Below, piece after piece: positions 38,371 to 46,209 of a DNA stretch of 55,538 nucleotides. The first letter of the stretch is position 1, and each line of letters begins with the position of its first letter. Both the position numbers and the translations under genes were made by a program. Location of the stretch: IMG/VR virus record IMGVR_UViG_3300009157_000023, positions 1-55,538 of that record. One strand, 5' to 3'. The notes beneath the pieces are model-generated. The model was given only the letters and a program-made list of their open reading frames with translations, searched no databases and was not told where the DNA came from. This stretch comes from a virus.

Positions 38371-39141
38371 ATGAAAAGAATCCCCGTTCGCAAATCAATT
38401 CTGGCGACCACAACCGCACTGGCCGCTACCTATACCAAGATCGGTTCCGCTATCAACGTCGAAGGCATGGTTGATCTGTGCCTGCATATTGCAGAAACCG
38501 GCGGCGCAGAGGGTGCGCTGGTAAAAATCTATTCTTCTTTGTCCGGATCCGCTCCGACAACCAACAGCGGCATGTACCAGGACGCCAATACAGACGGCAC
38601 GGAAAAAGTCTATACCATCGCGGCCTCTGGCATTATATCGATCCCGATCAACATTTCCGCCAAATACCTGCTGCTCTATGCAGCCGGTGCATCGGGCGGT
38701 ACCAATGCTTCGATTACCTGCTTTATCACCGGTTCAAGGCCTCAGCCGGACGGTTTGATTTCCAAGCAGCTTAATTCCACTGTCTTGAGTGCGGCTTCAT
38801 TGACCAGTGCTTCGCTGGCTGACAAGGGCGTTGCAGTCAACATCGAAGGGTACAGCGATTTAACGCTGCATCTTTCTGAGACCGTCGGCACGGAAGGCGC
38901 AAAGGTACGGGCGTTTGTCGCTCACACGGGATCCGCCCCGACCGCAACAGCCGCATTGCATACCCATTCGGTTTTGGCTGGTACGGCAGTCGATAATACG
39001 GTGCTCAAAGGCGAAAAGGCTAGTTTTGCGCTTAAGGGCCTGACTGGCAAGTATTTGATGATCCAGGCCGCCAAGACAGCCGTCGGTGCGGGCAACGCAA
39101 CTTTAGCAGTCACTATTACCGGAAGTCTGACAAACCAATAA
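38371..39141 (+). CDS. Duplicated beta-domain protein, head decoration candidate
   Basis: Two repeats of about 115 residues each are visible: one contains YTKIGSAINVEGMVDLCLHI, GALVKIYSSLSGSAPTTN, SAKYLLLYAA and ITCFITGS. The other contains DKGVAVNIEGYSDLTLHLSE, AKVRAFVAHTGSAPTATA, GKYLMIQAA and AVTITGS. An internal duplication of a jelly-roll-like unit fits capsid decoration proteins. It is one gene downstream of the capsid gene. Function is inferred. Confidence 0.75.
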   Translation: MKRIPVRKSILATTTALAATYTKIGSAINVEGMVDLCLHIAETGGAEGALVKIYSSLSGSAPTTNSGMYQDANTDGTEKVYTIAASGIISIPINISAKYLLLYAAGASGGTNASITCFITGSRPQPDGLISKQLNSTVLSAASLTSASLADKGVAVNIEGYSDLTLHLSETVGTEGAKVRAFVAHTGSAPTATAALHTHSVLAGTAVDNTVLKGEKASFALKGLTGKYLMIQAAKTAVGAGNATLAVTITGSLTNQ

Positions 39142-39154
39142 AAAGGAAAGTATT

Positions 39155-39829
39155 ATGAGAATCGCATGTTTTGTCTTGATTCTTCTGGCTTTCCTCACCT
39201 GCCCGGTTTTCTCTCAGGAGAATTCCGTCCTGGTATATGGCAAGTCAGATATCGGAGTTTTGAAATACTCCAACAGAACCGGAACACCGGTCGATGCTAT
39301 TGCAGTCACCGCGGCACCATCAACGGAAGTGAATTACGAGTTTCTGGTTTCCTCTGTCAGTGGCACCGCTGCAACCGTGCGCGAAACAAACCTGGTTACG
39401 AAAAAACAGCAAACCAAGGTAATGACAACCGGTGCGGCCAATACAGCAGCCGTTTCCGGCTTTACCATTACGCTGAATGACACGGTGACAGCCGGCAATA
39501 TATTCCGCTTTTCCTATTCCTATTTTACGCCGATGAAAACAGATTCCACTGGAAAGGTGGCAACTGCCAAGTGGGAATCAGCGAGGGTCGATTCTATCTC
39601 AGCCCTGACCACTTCCCGGCAATCGATTGTTTTCACCGGTGATTTCGAGGACGGCATAACCGTCCTGGCCGATGTCAATTTGATGTTTCGTACGAACAGA
39701 ATAACCAACTGGATTTCTCTTGCAGCCGGAAACAGCATCTACATACCTATAAGGCATGTGGCCTCAGACACCTTTTATTGCATGGCGCAATCCGCAATCC
39801 CCAATGTGACGGTAATAAGAGGGAATTAA
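39155..39829 (+). CDS. Beta-rich protein with a signal peptide, in the head operon
   Basis: Residues 1-23 (MRIACFVLILLAFLTCPVFS) are a typical Sec signal peptide, followed by a beta-rich 200-residue domain with RQSIVFTGDFEDGITVLAD and WISLAAGNSIYIPI. No family is recognised. A cleavable export signal on a gene between decoration and connector genes is unexpected, because virion parts assemble in the cytoplasm. It could be secreted cargo or an unusual minor protein. Confidence 0.65.
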   Translation: MRIACFVLILLAFLTCPVFSQENSVLVYGKSDIGVLKYSNRTGTPVDAIAVTAAPSTEVNYEFLVSSVSGTAATVRETNLVTKKQQTKVMTTGAANTAAVSGFTITLNDTVTAGNIFRFSYSYFTPMKTDSTGKVATAKWESARVDSISALTTSRQSIVFTGDFEDGITVLADVNLMFRTNRITNWISLAAGNSIYIPIRHVASDTFYCMAQSAIPNVTVIRGN

Positions 39830-39832
39830 AGA

Positions 39833-40117
39833 ATGTCAGAGATCGCCAAGCTTTTGATAGCAGTAGCGATCGGCCTAATTGGTAAGATAATATGGGACTG
39901 GCTGATTAATCTAAAGAACGCGCCGGCTATGAAGATGCACTCGGCGCCGTGTGAATATATCAAAATATTGGAAAAAGAACTGATTCATGTCAGGGAAGAG
40001 TTGGACAATATCAGAATCGAAATGGCCAGGCAACACGACGAAGCTATGAAGAGAATGGAAAGAATAGAAAACTTCATAATGAATGGTAAGCTAGACTGGA
40101 AGCTTAAAAACAATTAG
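39833..40117 (+). CDS. Membrane protein with coiled coil, 94 aa
   Basis: An N-terminal hydrophobic segment (AKLLIAVAIGLIGKIIWDWL) is followed by a coiled coil at about 45-90 (LEKELIHVREELDNIRIEMA). This resembles small holin-associated or spanin-like proteins, but the position between head genes gives no clear role. Confidence 0.6.
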   Translation: MSEIAKLLIAVAIGLIGKIIWDWLINLKNAPAMKMHSAPCEYIKILEKELIHVREELDNIRIEMARQHDEAMKRMERIENFIMNGKLDWKLKNN

Positions 40118-40125
40118 GGTGAGGC

Positions 40126-41055
40126 TTGACAAAAACCAGGGCACAATTACGGGCACTCTTGCGGCAACAGGTCGGCGATGAGGTGAGAATCGACGGCACA
40201 GTCGGAGAGGTAACGAACCTGATTATAATAGAGGATGCGTCCGCTCTTGTTTTGGTGCAGGCCGATGATTACTGGAACGGCTGCAAGCTGCATATCTACC
40301 AGACAACGGACGGACTGGCACCGGTCAACGAAAGCCGCAAGATTGAGCAGTATACCAATTCAAGTTTCTATATCGAAATGGCGTTTTCTGTGGCCCCGGG
40401 CGCAGGCGATAAATACCAGATTTGCGTCTGGCCTGATTTTGTCTTTAATGAAATAATAACAGCGGCGATTGCCGAATACAGTAAGGCAAGGCCATATAAA
40501 ACGACCGGAACCTTCAGCACCTCTGTAAACGTGCGCTATTTCTCCCCGCCTTCCGGCGTGGATTTAAGAAACGGTGACCGGATTGAGCAGATCCGCTATA
40601 TCAATGCATCCACGAATGAGGATTGGGAACTGACTGGCTGGATTATCGACCCATATCAGAACAAAATCGATATCGGATATTTTGCCAGCGAGGCGAAAAC
40701 ATATACCTGTTTTTACGGCAAACCGCATGCGGATTTCGCAAGCGATTCCGGAACTATAACCATTCCGGACCGCGACGAAGAATTGATTATGCAGTTTTGC
40801 AGGGCCCAGTTCTTTCTTTTGATGGCCAGAGAAACATTTGATGATTTCGGCAATTTGAAGCCGTCCAAGTGGACGCGCGGCAATGTTAGCGAGGATTATG
40901 GATCGAGCAGAAAAGGTATGCTGGATCTGCACAAATCAGAGATGGAAGCTTTTTACAGGTCCTTGCGCGGCATAGGCGGTTCGGTATTCACCAATCCTGA
41001 GAACTCGAACCAAACCTGGCAACCACCGGCTGATTATATGTGGAGGTCGTTTTGA
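40126..41055 (+). CDS. Head-tail connector/adaptor candidate, 309 aa
   Basis: The start is TTG 40126 with GGTGAGG upstream. The protein has an N-terminal helical part (KTRAQLRALLRQQVGDEVRI), a beta-rich centre, and a helical C-terminus with EELIMQFCRAQFFLLMARET. Position after the head genes and before head closure and tail completion genes suggests the connector ring. It overlaps the next gene by 4 nt. No direct family hit by eye. Confidence 0.6.
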   Translation: MTKTRAQLRALLRQQVGDEVRIDGTVGEVTNLIIIEDASALVLVQADDYWNGCKLHIYQTTDGLAPVNESRKIEQYTNSSFYIEMAFSVAPGAGDKYQICVWPDFVFNEIITAAIAEYSKARPYKTTGTFSTSVNVRYFSPPSGVDLRNGDRIEQIRYINASTNEDWELTGWIIDPYQNKIDIGYFASEAKTYTCFYGKPHADFASDSGTITIPDRDEELIMQFCRAQFFLLMARETFDDFGNLKPSKWTRGNVSEDYGSSRKGMLDLHKSEMEAFYRSLRGIGGSVFTNPENSNQTWQPPADYMWRSF

Positions 41056-41369
41056 TTCTTGATCGAACATCAAGAATATTCATTTCCGTCATAAGGCCGA
41101 CGGCGAACCAGGACGGCAACGGTGATTATGGCACGTTCACCGAAACTTATATCCACATGAATATCCCGGGTGATATCCAGGCCAATAGCGGCAAAATGGC
41201 CCAGGGCGAATCAGGGAAAGAGCCTTACGGAACGCACACGCTTTTCACAGAACAGTATTTCACAGACATTCTGGTGGGCGATATAGTACGGTATGGCTCA
41301 AAAGATTATGAAATTACTTTCATAGCAGATTACAGGGAGCACGCGGAATATAGTTTGAAGGAGAGATAG
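41052..41369 (+). CDS. Head-tail closure protein candidate, 105 aa
   Basis: The start is TTG 41052, five nt after GGAGG. The beta-rich product has SRIFISVIRPTANQDGNGDY, DIQANSGKMAQ and ILVGDIVRYGSKDYEITFI, the pattern of SPP1 gp16-like stopper proteins. It lies between the connector and tail completion genes, the canonical place. Confidence 0.65.
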   Translation: MILDRTSRIFISVIRPTANQDGNGDYGTFTETYIHMNIPGDIQANSGKMAQGESGKEPYGTHTLFTEQYFTDILVGDIVRYGSKDYEITFIADYREHAEYSLKER

Positions 41370-41812
41370 TGGTAACGGGAGATCAAATCCTTGTCGCGGT
41401 CTATAAAAAATTGCAGGCGGATACAACCCTGCAGGGCGCGACCTACCTCAACGGCACTACGAAGATCGAAAAGGGCACGTCGCGAAAGAAAGGATTTGCC
41501 AACCCGACCATAACGATGAAAATCGGCGGGAGTAGCAACGATATAGTTAGCAAGCTGCAGGATTGTACGGTTTATGTCAATGTTTTTGTGGATGATAAAA
41601 CAAATAACACGCCTAATGTCAAAACCCTGTCCCTTATTGCCGGGCGCGTGGAAAGTACGCTGGATGATGCCAGCCTGACAAACCCGACGGGCGCGAGGAT
41701 AATAAATTGTTACCTGACCAGCCCGCACGGCACAATCGGCTGGGACAGGGAGCACCCTGAAGAGCATTTCGTAACATCGGTATTCAGAATTCAAGCCATA
41801 GCTACATCATGA
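41369..41812 (+). CDS. Tail completion protein candidate, 147 aa
   Basis: The start is GTG 41369, overlapping the previous stop. The product has an N-terminal helix (DQILVAVYKKLQADTTL) and beta strands with TVYVNVFVDDK and HPEEHFVTSVFRIQAI, like gp17/Tc1-type tail terminators (DUF3168-like). Position immediately before the tail tube gene supports this. Confidence 0.65.
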   Translation: MVTGDQILVAVYKKLQADTTLQGATYLNGTTKIEKGTSRKKGFANPTITMKIGGSSNDIVSKLQDCTVYVNVFVDDKTNNTPNVKTLSLIAGRVESTLDDASLTNPTGARIINCYLTSPHGTIGWDREHPEEHFVTSVFRIQAIATS

Positions 41813-41832
41813 AGATGAAAGGATTTTAAAAA

Positions 41833-42315
41833 ATGGCTACAAATAAAAACAATGTTTGTATCTCCGGAACCGCAATGACTATCTCGGTCGCTGGCACCGA
41901 TTTAGGCTTCACCAAGGGCGGCGTAAGCATGGAAGTGACTGAAGAGACCTATAAAGTCATAATGGATCAGTCGCTTACGGCTATCCTGGAGAGTATGACG
42001 TCAAGGGAGTGCGTTGTAAGAACCGTTTTAGGCGAATCGACGCTTGCCAATCTGAAAACAGCCTGGAACCTGGCCGATTCTGCTCTTGTCAGCAGCTCTC
42101 TTTCGCTGGACACATCGACAAAAGGTGAGGTTGTGCTGGTGTTCACCGGCAAAGGTCCGAATGCCACTACCCGTACGGCAACATTTTTCTCGGCTGTAGC
42201 AGTTTCCGCCGGCGAAAATACTTATGCCAAAGATCAAGAAACATTGATCCCGGTCGAATTCCGTTGTTTGTGGAATTCCACTCAGAGCAAATTCGGCACC
42301 ATCGTAGACGCTTAA
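41833..42315 (+). CDS. Major tail protein (tail tube)
   Basis: The 160-aa beta-rich protein has MDQSLTAILESMTSRECVVR and ETLIPVEFRCLWNS near the end, which fit siphovirus tail tube subunits in length and strand pattern. It lies just after the tail completion gene and, beyond an inserted sugar-enzyme cassette, before the tail chaperone genes. It polymerises around the tape measure. Confidence 0.8.
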   Translation: MATNKNNVCISGTAMTISVAGTDLGFTKGGVSMEVTEETYKVIMDQSLTAILESMTSRECVVRTVLGESTLANLKTAWNLADSALVSSSLSLDTSTKGEVVLVFTGKGPNATTRTATFFSAVAVSAGENTYAKDQETLIPVEFRCLWNSTQSKFGTIVDA

Positions 42316-42322
42316 TAAGTCT

Positions 42323-43312
42323 ATGGCTTTATACTTCCGGTCCCCGGCCAATAGCCCTGTTTGCGGGTACGGCCGGGTGGCTACAAAACTCATCGACGCA
42401 CTGAAAAAATCTGATATCCCGCTCACGGATCACCCAAAGCGGAATGATATACAGATATGGTATGGACAGCCTTATAGAGTCCCGGAAGTAGCAAAATTAT
42501 ATAGGCGCAGGTGCGATATAAGCTTGATATACACGATGTTTGAAAGCACCTCTATTCCGGACGGCTGGATCGATCTGATTAATAAAAGAGAGGGTCTTTT
42601 AACTCCGTCAAAATGGTGTGCTGATTGGTTTAAGGCGTGCGGCGTCAAGGTCCCTGTTTACATCCTGCATCACGGAATCGATCCATTGGAATTTCCTTTT
42701 ATCGACCGAATGAAAAGAGATAGGGAGTATTTGACATTTTGCTGGCAAGGGGTCAATCCCAGAGACCGCAAAGGCTATAGCTTAGTAGATGAGGCGTTCA
42801 AAAAACTTCGACTCCCGAAAACGCGGCTGATATTAAAGGCGGTGCCTGTTAAATCGCCGCGTTTATATTTTCAGCTTAACGGCATAAAAGAGATTTGGGA
42901 TTGGTACACACAATCGCAAATGATACAGCTTTTTGGGGAAGCGGACGTAAGTTTGAATCCGACGTCCGGCGAAGGATTCGGGTTGATTCCGCTGGAACAC
43001 GCAGCAACCGGACTCTATACCATGGCAACGGCTTTCTCGGGTTGCCTTGAATATCTTGATGATTTAAAGCCGAATATGGCCGGCTTGAAGTGGAAACCAA
43101 AACCATCTTATTTCAACTCGCTCGGCGGGGATTATGGTTATGATGCGGCGCCGGATTTCAACCATCTTTGTGATTTCATGAGATGGTGCTCGGATAACCG
43201 GGATAAGGTGTATGAGAACGGGAAAAAGGCCAGTTCCGCTATTCACAAAAGATGGACCTGGCAAAGACCAATTGAGCAACTGAAAGAGATTTTAAAAAGC
43301 TATGCGTCCTGA
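42323..43312 (+). CDS. Glycosyltransferase, GT4-like
   Basis: The 329-aa protein has the C-terminal GT-B signature: LTFCWQGVNPRDRKGY, then NPTSGEGFGLIPLEHAATG with the E-x7-E pair near residues 215-225 and an end of HKRWTWQRPIEQL. N-terminal YGRVATKLIDAL and TMFESTS fit the acceptor half. It transfers a sugar from an activated donor. It sits inside the tail operon, two genes before a second sugar enzyme group, so virion or cell-surface glycosylation is likely. Confidence 0.85.
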   Translation: MALYFRSPANSPVCGYGRVATKLIDALKKSDIPLTDHPKRNDIQIWYGQPYRVPEVAKLYRRRCDISLIYTMFESTSIPDGWIDLINKREGLLTPSKWCADWFKACGVKVPVYILHHGIDPLEFPFIDRMKRDREYLTFCWQGVNPRDRKGYSLVDEAFKKLRLPKTRLILKAVPVKSPRLYFQLNGIKEIWDWYTQSQMIQLFGEADVSLNPTSGEGFGLIPLEHAATGLYTMATAFSGCLEYLDDLKPNMAGLKWKPKPSYFNSLGGDYGYDAAPDFNHLCDFMRWCSDNRDKVYENGKKASSAIHKRWTWQRPIEQLKEILKSYAS

Positions 43313-43643
43313 ATACCTGATATTAATTGCCATTTTCTTTGATGCTGCAGTAAACGGCGTGCAGGATAATATTAATTTCCACAAAAACGGTTTGCCGCTC
43401 AAAGATCTATGGCATATCCTGAAACAGATTGACCGCGTGCTATTGATTGCCATTGGCTTTATTGCCGCAAAAATCGAATGGAACTGGCTCAATATTATCG
43501 CCCTGCTGTTTTCCCTTGTTTTTGCAAAGCAGGTCTGGAGCTGGTTTTATAGAAACCATGTCGGGTTTTGGTACTGGTACGATGAACGCTTTAAAATAAA
43601 AACGTTCGAGTGGCTCGATAGGCTGACAGGATTAGATAAATAA
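43302..43643 (+). CDS. Membrane protein with WYDER motif, 113 aa
   Basis: Hydrophobic segments lie at residues 4-18 (YLILIAIFFDAAVNG), 45-55 and 63-80 (NIIALLFSLVFAKQVWSWF). The C-terminal loop FWYWYDERFKIKTFEW resembles the loop of the protein at 33430-33663. It overlaps the glycosyltransferase by 11 nt. Function unknown. Confidence 0.6.
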   Translation: MRPEYLILIAIFFDAAVNGVQDNINFHKNGLPLKDLWHILKQIDRVLLIAIGFIAAKIEWNWLNIIALLFSLVFAKQVWSWFYRNHVGFWYWYDERFKIKTFEWLDRLTGLDK

Positions 43644-43654
43644 GGACCAATGCA

Positions 43655-43927
43655 ATGCAAAAAGTGTCAACTGAACAATATGTTACCGATAAAACATGGG
43701 AAGAATTTAGAAGTACTGGTTTGCTCCTTTTTATCAACCAGATTTTGCACGTTTTTGGCTGGGCTATTGTCATGCAAATAAACGGGAAAAATGAAATAAC
43801 AAAATGCTATCCTGCGCGGGTGAAGTTTAGAGGATTCGGCAATGATTCGGTGCAAAGAGAATACATGAAAATAACGCAATACCTCAAAGAAAATGCCGAT
43901 CAACTATTAAAAGAAGCTCAAGAATAA
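43655..43927 (+). CDS. Conserved phage protein, 90 aa
   Basis: The pattern TGLLLFINQILHVFGWAIVM, then YPARVKFRGFG and a helical end, is one I recognise from other phages, without an assigned function. It overlaps the methyltransferase start by one base. It lies in the inserted cassette between tail tube and tail chaperone genes. Confidence 0.65.
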   Translation: MQKVSTEQYVTDKTWEEFRSTGLLLFINQILHVFGWAIVMQINGKNEITKCYPARVKFRGFGNDSVQREYMKITQYLKENADQLLKEAQE

Positions 43928-44463
43928 TGCCATCCTCACAAATCGAAAATATATCCACTATCACGCAGTGGATCGCCGGACTCAATCCCCGCTCGATTTT
44001 AGATGTCGGGGTAGGTTTCGGCAAATACGGCGTGCTGGCCCGCGAATATACCGATATCCGCAACGGGCGGTATTGGCGCAAAGACTGGAAAACCATCATC
44101 GATGGTATTGAAATATTCACCAAATACAAAAATCCCTGCTGGGATATCTACAATAGTATCTTCGAAGCCGATGCGCGCGAGATGGTTCAAAGCCTGCGCA
44201 ATTATGAAGTTATATTGCTTTGCGATATCCTGGAACACTTTGAAAAAGGAGAGGCACTGGCTCTTTTGCATAGGTGCCGCACTATAGCCACAAAAGCCGT
44301 TATCGTTTCTACTCCGCACGGCAAATACGAACAGGGCGCGGCATTCGGCAATGAACACGAAAGGCATTTGTCAGAATGGTTCGTGTGTGATTTCGATCAA
44401 GCAGATAGTTTTGAATCCAGCGAAGATTGTTTATCGGCGATTTATTTGAAGGAGCAAAAATAA
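43927..44463 (+). CDS. SAM-dependent class I methyltransferase
   Basis: Motif I ILDVGVGFGKYGVL lies at about residues 19-32, an acidic loop follows (DGIEIFTKYKNPCWD), and EVILLCDILEHFEKGEALAL near 96 is the post-II motif of small-molecule or sugar methyltransferases. It has no DNA-methylase DPPY. It abuts a GT2 gene (TAATG), so it probably methylates a glycan made by the neighbouring glycosyltransferases. Confidence 0.85.
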   Translation: MPSSQIENISTITQWIAGLNPRSILDVGVGFGKYGVLAREYTDIRNGRYWRKDWKTIIDGIEIFTKYKNPCWDIYNSIFEADAREMVQSLRNYEVILLCDILEHFEKGEALALLHRCRTIATKAVIVSTPHGKYEQGAAFGNEHERHLSEWFVCDFDQADSFESSEDCLSAIYLKEQK

Positions 44464-45056
44464 TGTACACCGCAAAGCAGGTAAGCGTTTGTGTTCCCCT
44501 GGGAGAAAACCGGGATGCCGAAATTAAGCGCCTAATGGATGCTATCCTTGCCCAAACAGTTCAACCGCTTGAGACCATTGTCGAAAAGGGATCATCCACC
44601 TATGGCAACCGAAACAAGGCCTGGAAAAAGGCCAAGGGAAAAGTTATCTGGTTCCTGGACTCTGATATTATCCCACAGCCGGACGCACTGGAACGGGCGC
44701 TTGAGCTTTTTACCGATGACATTGCCGGGGTTGAGTGCAATATCATTGGTACTATTACCCGCGTTTATGAATGGGGTTTCATGTCCGGGCATATCCTGTA
44801 TACGAAGGCAGCGGTGAAAAAGGTCGGCGGGTTTGATGAGAATTTCAAAGACTGGCGAGGGGACACTGATTTAGCCTGGTCGATTCTGGACGCCGGCGGG
44901 AAAATTGTTTATCAGCCGTTGTCGATCGCTTTCCACCCGGGCGGGTCGAATACCAAGGTAGACATGGAAAAAGAAAAACTGCTGTACGATAAACATCCCG
45001 AGCGCTATAGACAAGCGCGCGCGGGTAATAAACTTCATTGCTTTATAAAGGACTAG
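44463..45056 (+). CDS. Glycosyltransferase family 2 (GT-A)
   Basis: ATG 44463 overlaps the methyltransferase stop. Residues 6-20 (QVSVCVPLGENRDAE) start the GT-A fold, VIWFLDSDIIPQPDAL at about 63-78 holds the DxD metal site, and FKDWRGDTDLAWSIL at about 135 is the ED-type catalytic region. 197 aa, shorter than many GT2 enzymes. Together with the GT4 gene and methyltransferase it forms a surface-sugar cassette in the tail operon. Confidence 0.85.
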   Translation: MYTAKQVSVCVPLGENRDAEIKRLMDAILAQTVQPLETIVEKGSSTYGNRNKAWKKAKGKVIWFLDSDIIPQPDALERALELFTDDIAGVECNIIGTITRVYEWGFMSGHILYTKAAVKKVGGFDENFKDWRGDTDLAWSILDAGGKIVYQPLSIAFHPGGSNTKVDMEKEKLLYDKHPERYRQARAGNKLHCFIKD

Positions 45057-45059
45057 ACC

Positions 45060-45512
45060 ATGGGAGAGCCCACCACAGAGCAGTTGATCAACCAACCGGC
45101 GGAATTCAAGATCGGTGAGAAAACCGTATTTGTCGAAGCATTGCCGGCGGGCGCGGTAACGATCATCATAAAGAAGATGATTGCCAAGACAGAAACCGTT
45201 GACCTGGATATGCTGCAGCAGATATCGAAAGAAAAAAAGGACAAAAGTATCTATGACCTTTTTAAAGAACGGATTGATAAATCGATAAAGCAGAATCTCA
45301 ATATTTTCCAGATGATCCTCACCCCGGCCGCAAAGTGGAAAGAGAAACGCGGCAACTTGAAAGAAGCTGATTATCCGGTGACTAACGAAGATCTGGAATG
45401 GAATACCACCGATCAGTTGCTTTTGAAGATTTTCGAGGAATGGCTTGCCCGTAATCCCCGTTTCGCGCTGGAAAAAAAAATGACGGGAGCGATGGCGGGG
45501 CAGCAGACGTAG
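45060..45512 (+). CDS. Tail assembly chaperone, short form (G-like)
   Basis: The 150-aa protein is helical after a beta N-terminus (FKIGEKTVFVEALPAGA). It ends shortly after a nine-A tract. In siphoviruses this gene and the next are made as G and the G-T fusion by -1 frameshifting, and they chaperone the tape measure. Position one gene before the tape measure gene fits exactly. Confidence 0.8.
   Translation: MGEPTTEQLINQPAEFKIGEKTVFVEALPAGAVTIIIKKMIAKTETVDLDMLQQISKEKKDKSIYDLFKERIDKSIKQNLNIFQMILTPAAKWKEKRGNLKEADYPVTNEDLEWNTTDQLLLKIFEEWLARNPRFALEKKMTGAMAGQQT
45472..45480 (+). other. -1 frameshift site A AAA AAA in the tail chaperone gene
   Basis: The zero-frame codons GAA AAA AAA ATG form a slippery nine-A tract. 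A -1 shift continues as NDGSDGGAADVEDSFLVRIA into the downstream frame without a stop, giving a 221-aa G-T fusion. The arrangement is conserved in tailed phages. Confidence 0.8.
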
Positions 45513-45724
45513 AAGATTCTTTCCTTGTGCGGATCGCTAAAGGCATGGCTGCGCTGGTAAAGGAAACGCACTGGAAGCCGGAATACATTGTATGGGAACT
45601 GCCCTGTGCTTATCTATTTTTATTGCTGGATTTCTGGCCAAAGATCGAAACCAAAGATGGCCAGGAAAAGGATGTTTCCGAATTTTCAAACCTAAAGGAT
45701 TTAGGTATAGACTATGCCGGGTAA
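45479..45724 (+). CDS. Tail assembly chaperone, T-like extension (-1 frame)
   Basis: Read after the -1 shift at 45472-45480, the frame adds 81 residues with MAALVKETHWKPEYIVWELP and AYLFLLLDFWPKIE. This resembles the T part of lambda GT-type chaperones. An in-frame ATG at 45545 exists, but the fused product is expected. The end overlaps the next gene by 11 nt. Confidence 0.75.
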   Translation, partial: NDGSDGGAADVEDSFLVRIAKGMAALVKETHWKPEYIVWELPCAYLFLLLDFWPKIETKDGQEKDVSEFSNLKDLGIDYAG

Positions 45725-46205
45725 GGTTCATGCAAAATACGGAAAGTTAACCGCTAAAAGGATGGCCAATGCCAGTAATCAGGCGGAACAGGCGCTGGCC
45801 AGCTTAGGTGCCATCCTCGAATCAGTGGAAAACGAACTCGGTCCGGAAGCCATTGAAGCCATTTTGACGGAAATGCAAAATCTGGCTAAAAACCCTGCAA
45901 GGCCTGGGGCATGGCAAGACCGAACCGGCAACTTGCGCGATTCGATCATGATCGAGGTGCTTGCGCCGGGAGAATCCAGGGTAGTCAATTACGGGCATGG
46001 TTCTGCCAGCGCAACCAATGACAGCAGCGAGATGATGGTCGGGATTCTGTACGCAGGCATGGAATACGCCGTGCCGCTTGAAGCGCTTTCCAACTATTCC
46101 GTTTTAGGTTTTGCCGTTGAACAGCTAAAAAAGCGCTTAACTCCGAAACTGGCAGAGATGCTACAGTTTCAGAAAATCACCGGCTCACAACAATTCGAGA
46201 TGTAA
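45714..46205 (+). CDS. HK97 gp10-like minor tail protein candidate, 163 aa
   Basis: The segment GAWQDRTGNLRDSI near residue 62 and VGILYAGMEYAVPLEALS near 109 are typical of HK97 gp10-like proteins that act in head-tail joining or tail completion. Its place between the tail chaperone and tape measure is less usual, but the motif pattern is good. Confidence 0.65.
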   Translation: MPGKVHAKYGKLTAKRMANASNQAEQALASLGAILESVENELGPEAIEAILTEMQNLAKNPARPGAWQDRTGNLRDSIMIEVLAPGESRVVNYGHGSASATNDSSEMMVGILYAGMEYAVPLEALSNYSVLGFAVEQLKKRLTPKLAEMLQFQKITGSQQFEM

Positions 46206-46209
46206 GTAA

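Noticed and set aside
45545-45724. Separate small gene after the tail chaperone
   Set aside because: The frame continues upstream to the nine-A slip site with a conserved-type linker, so it is the T extension of the chaperone.
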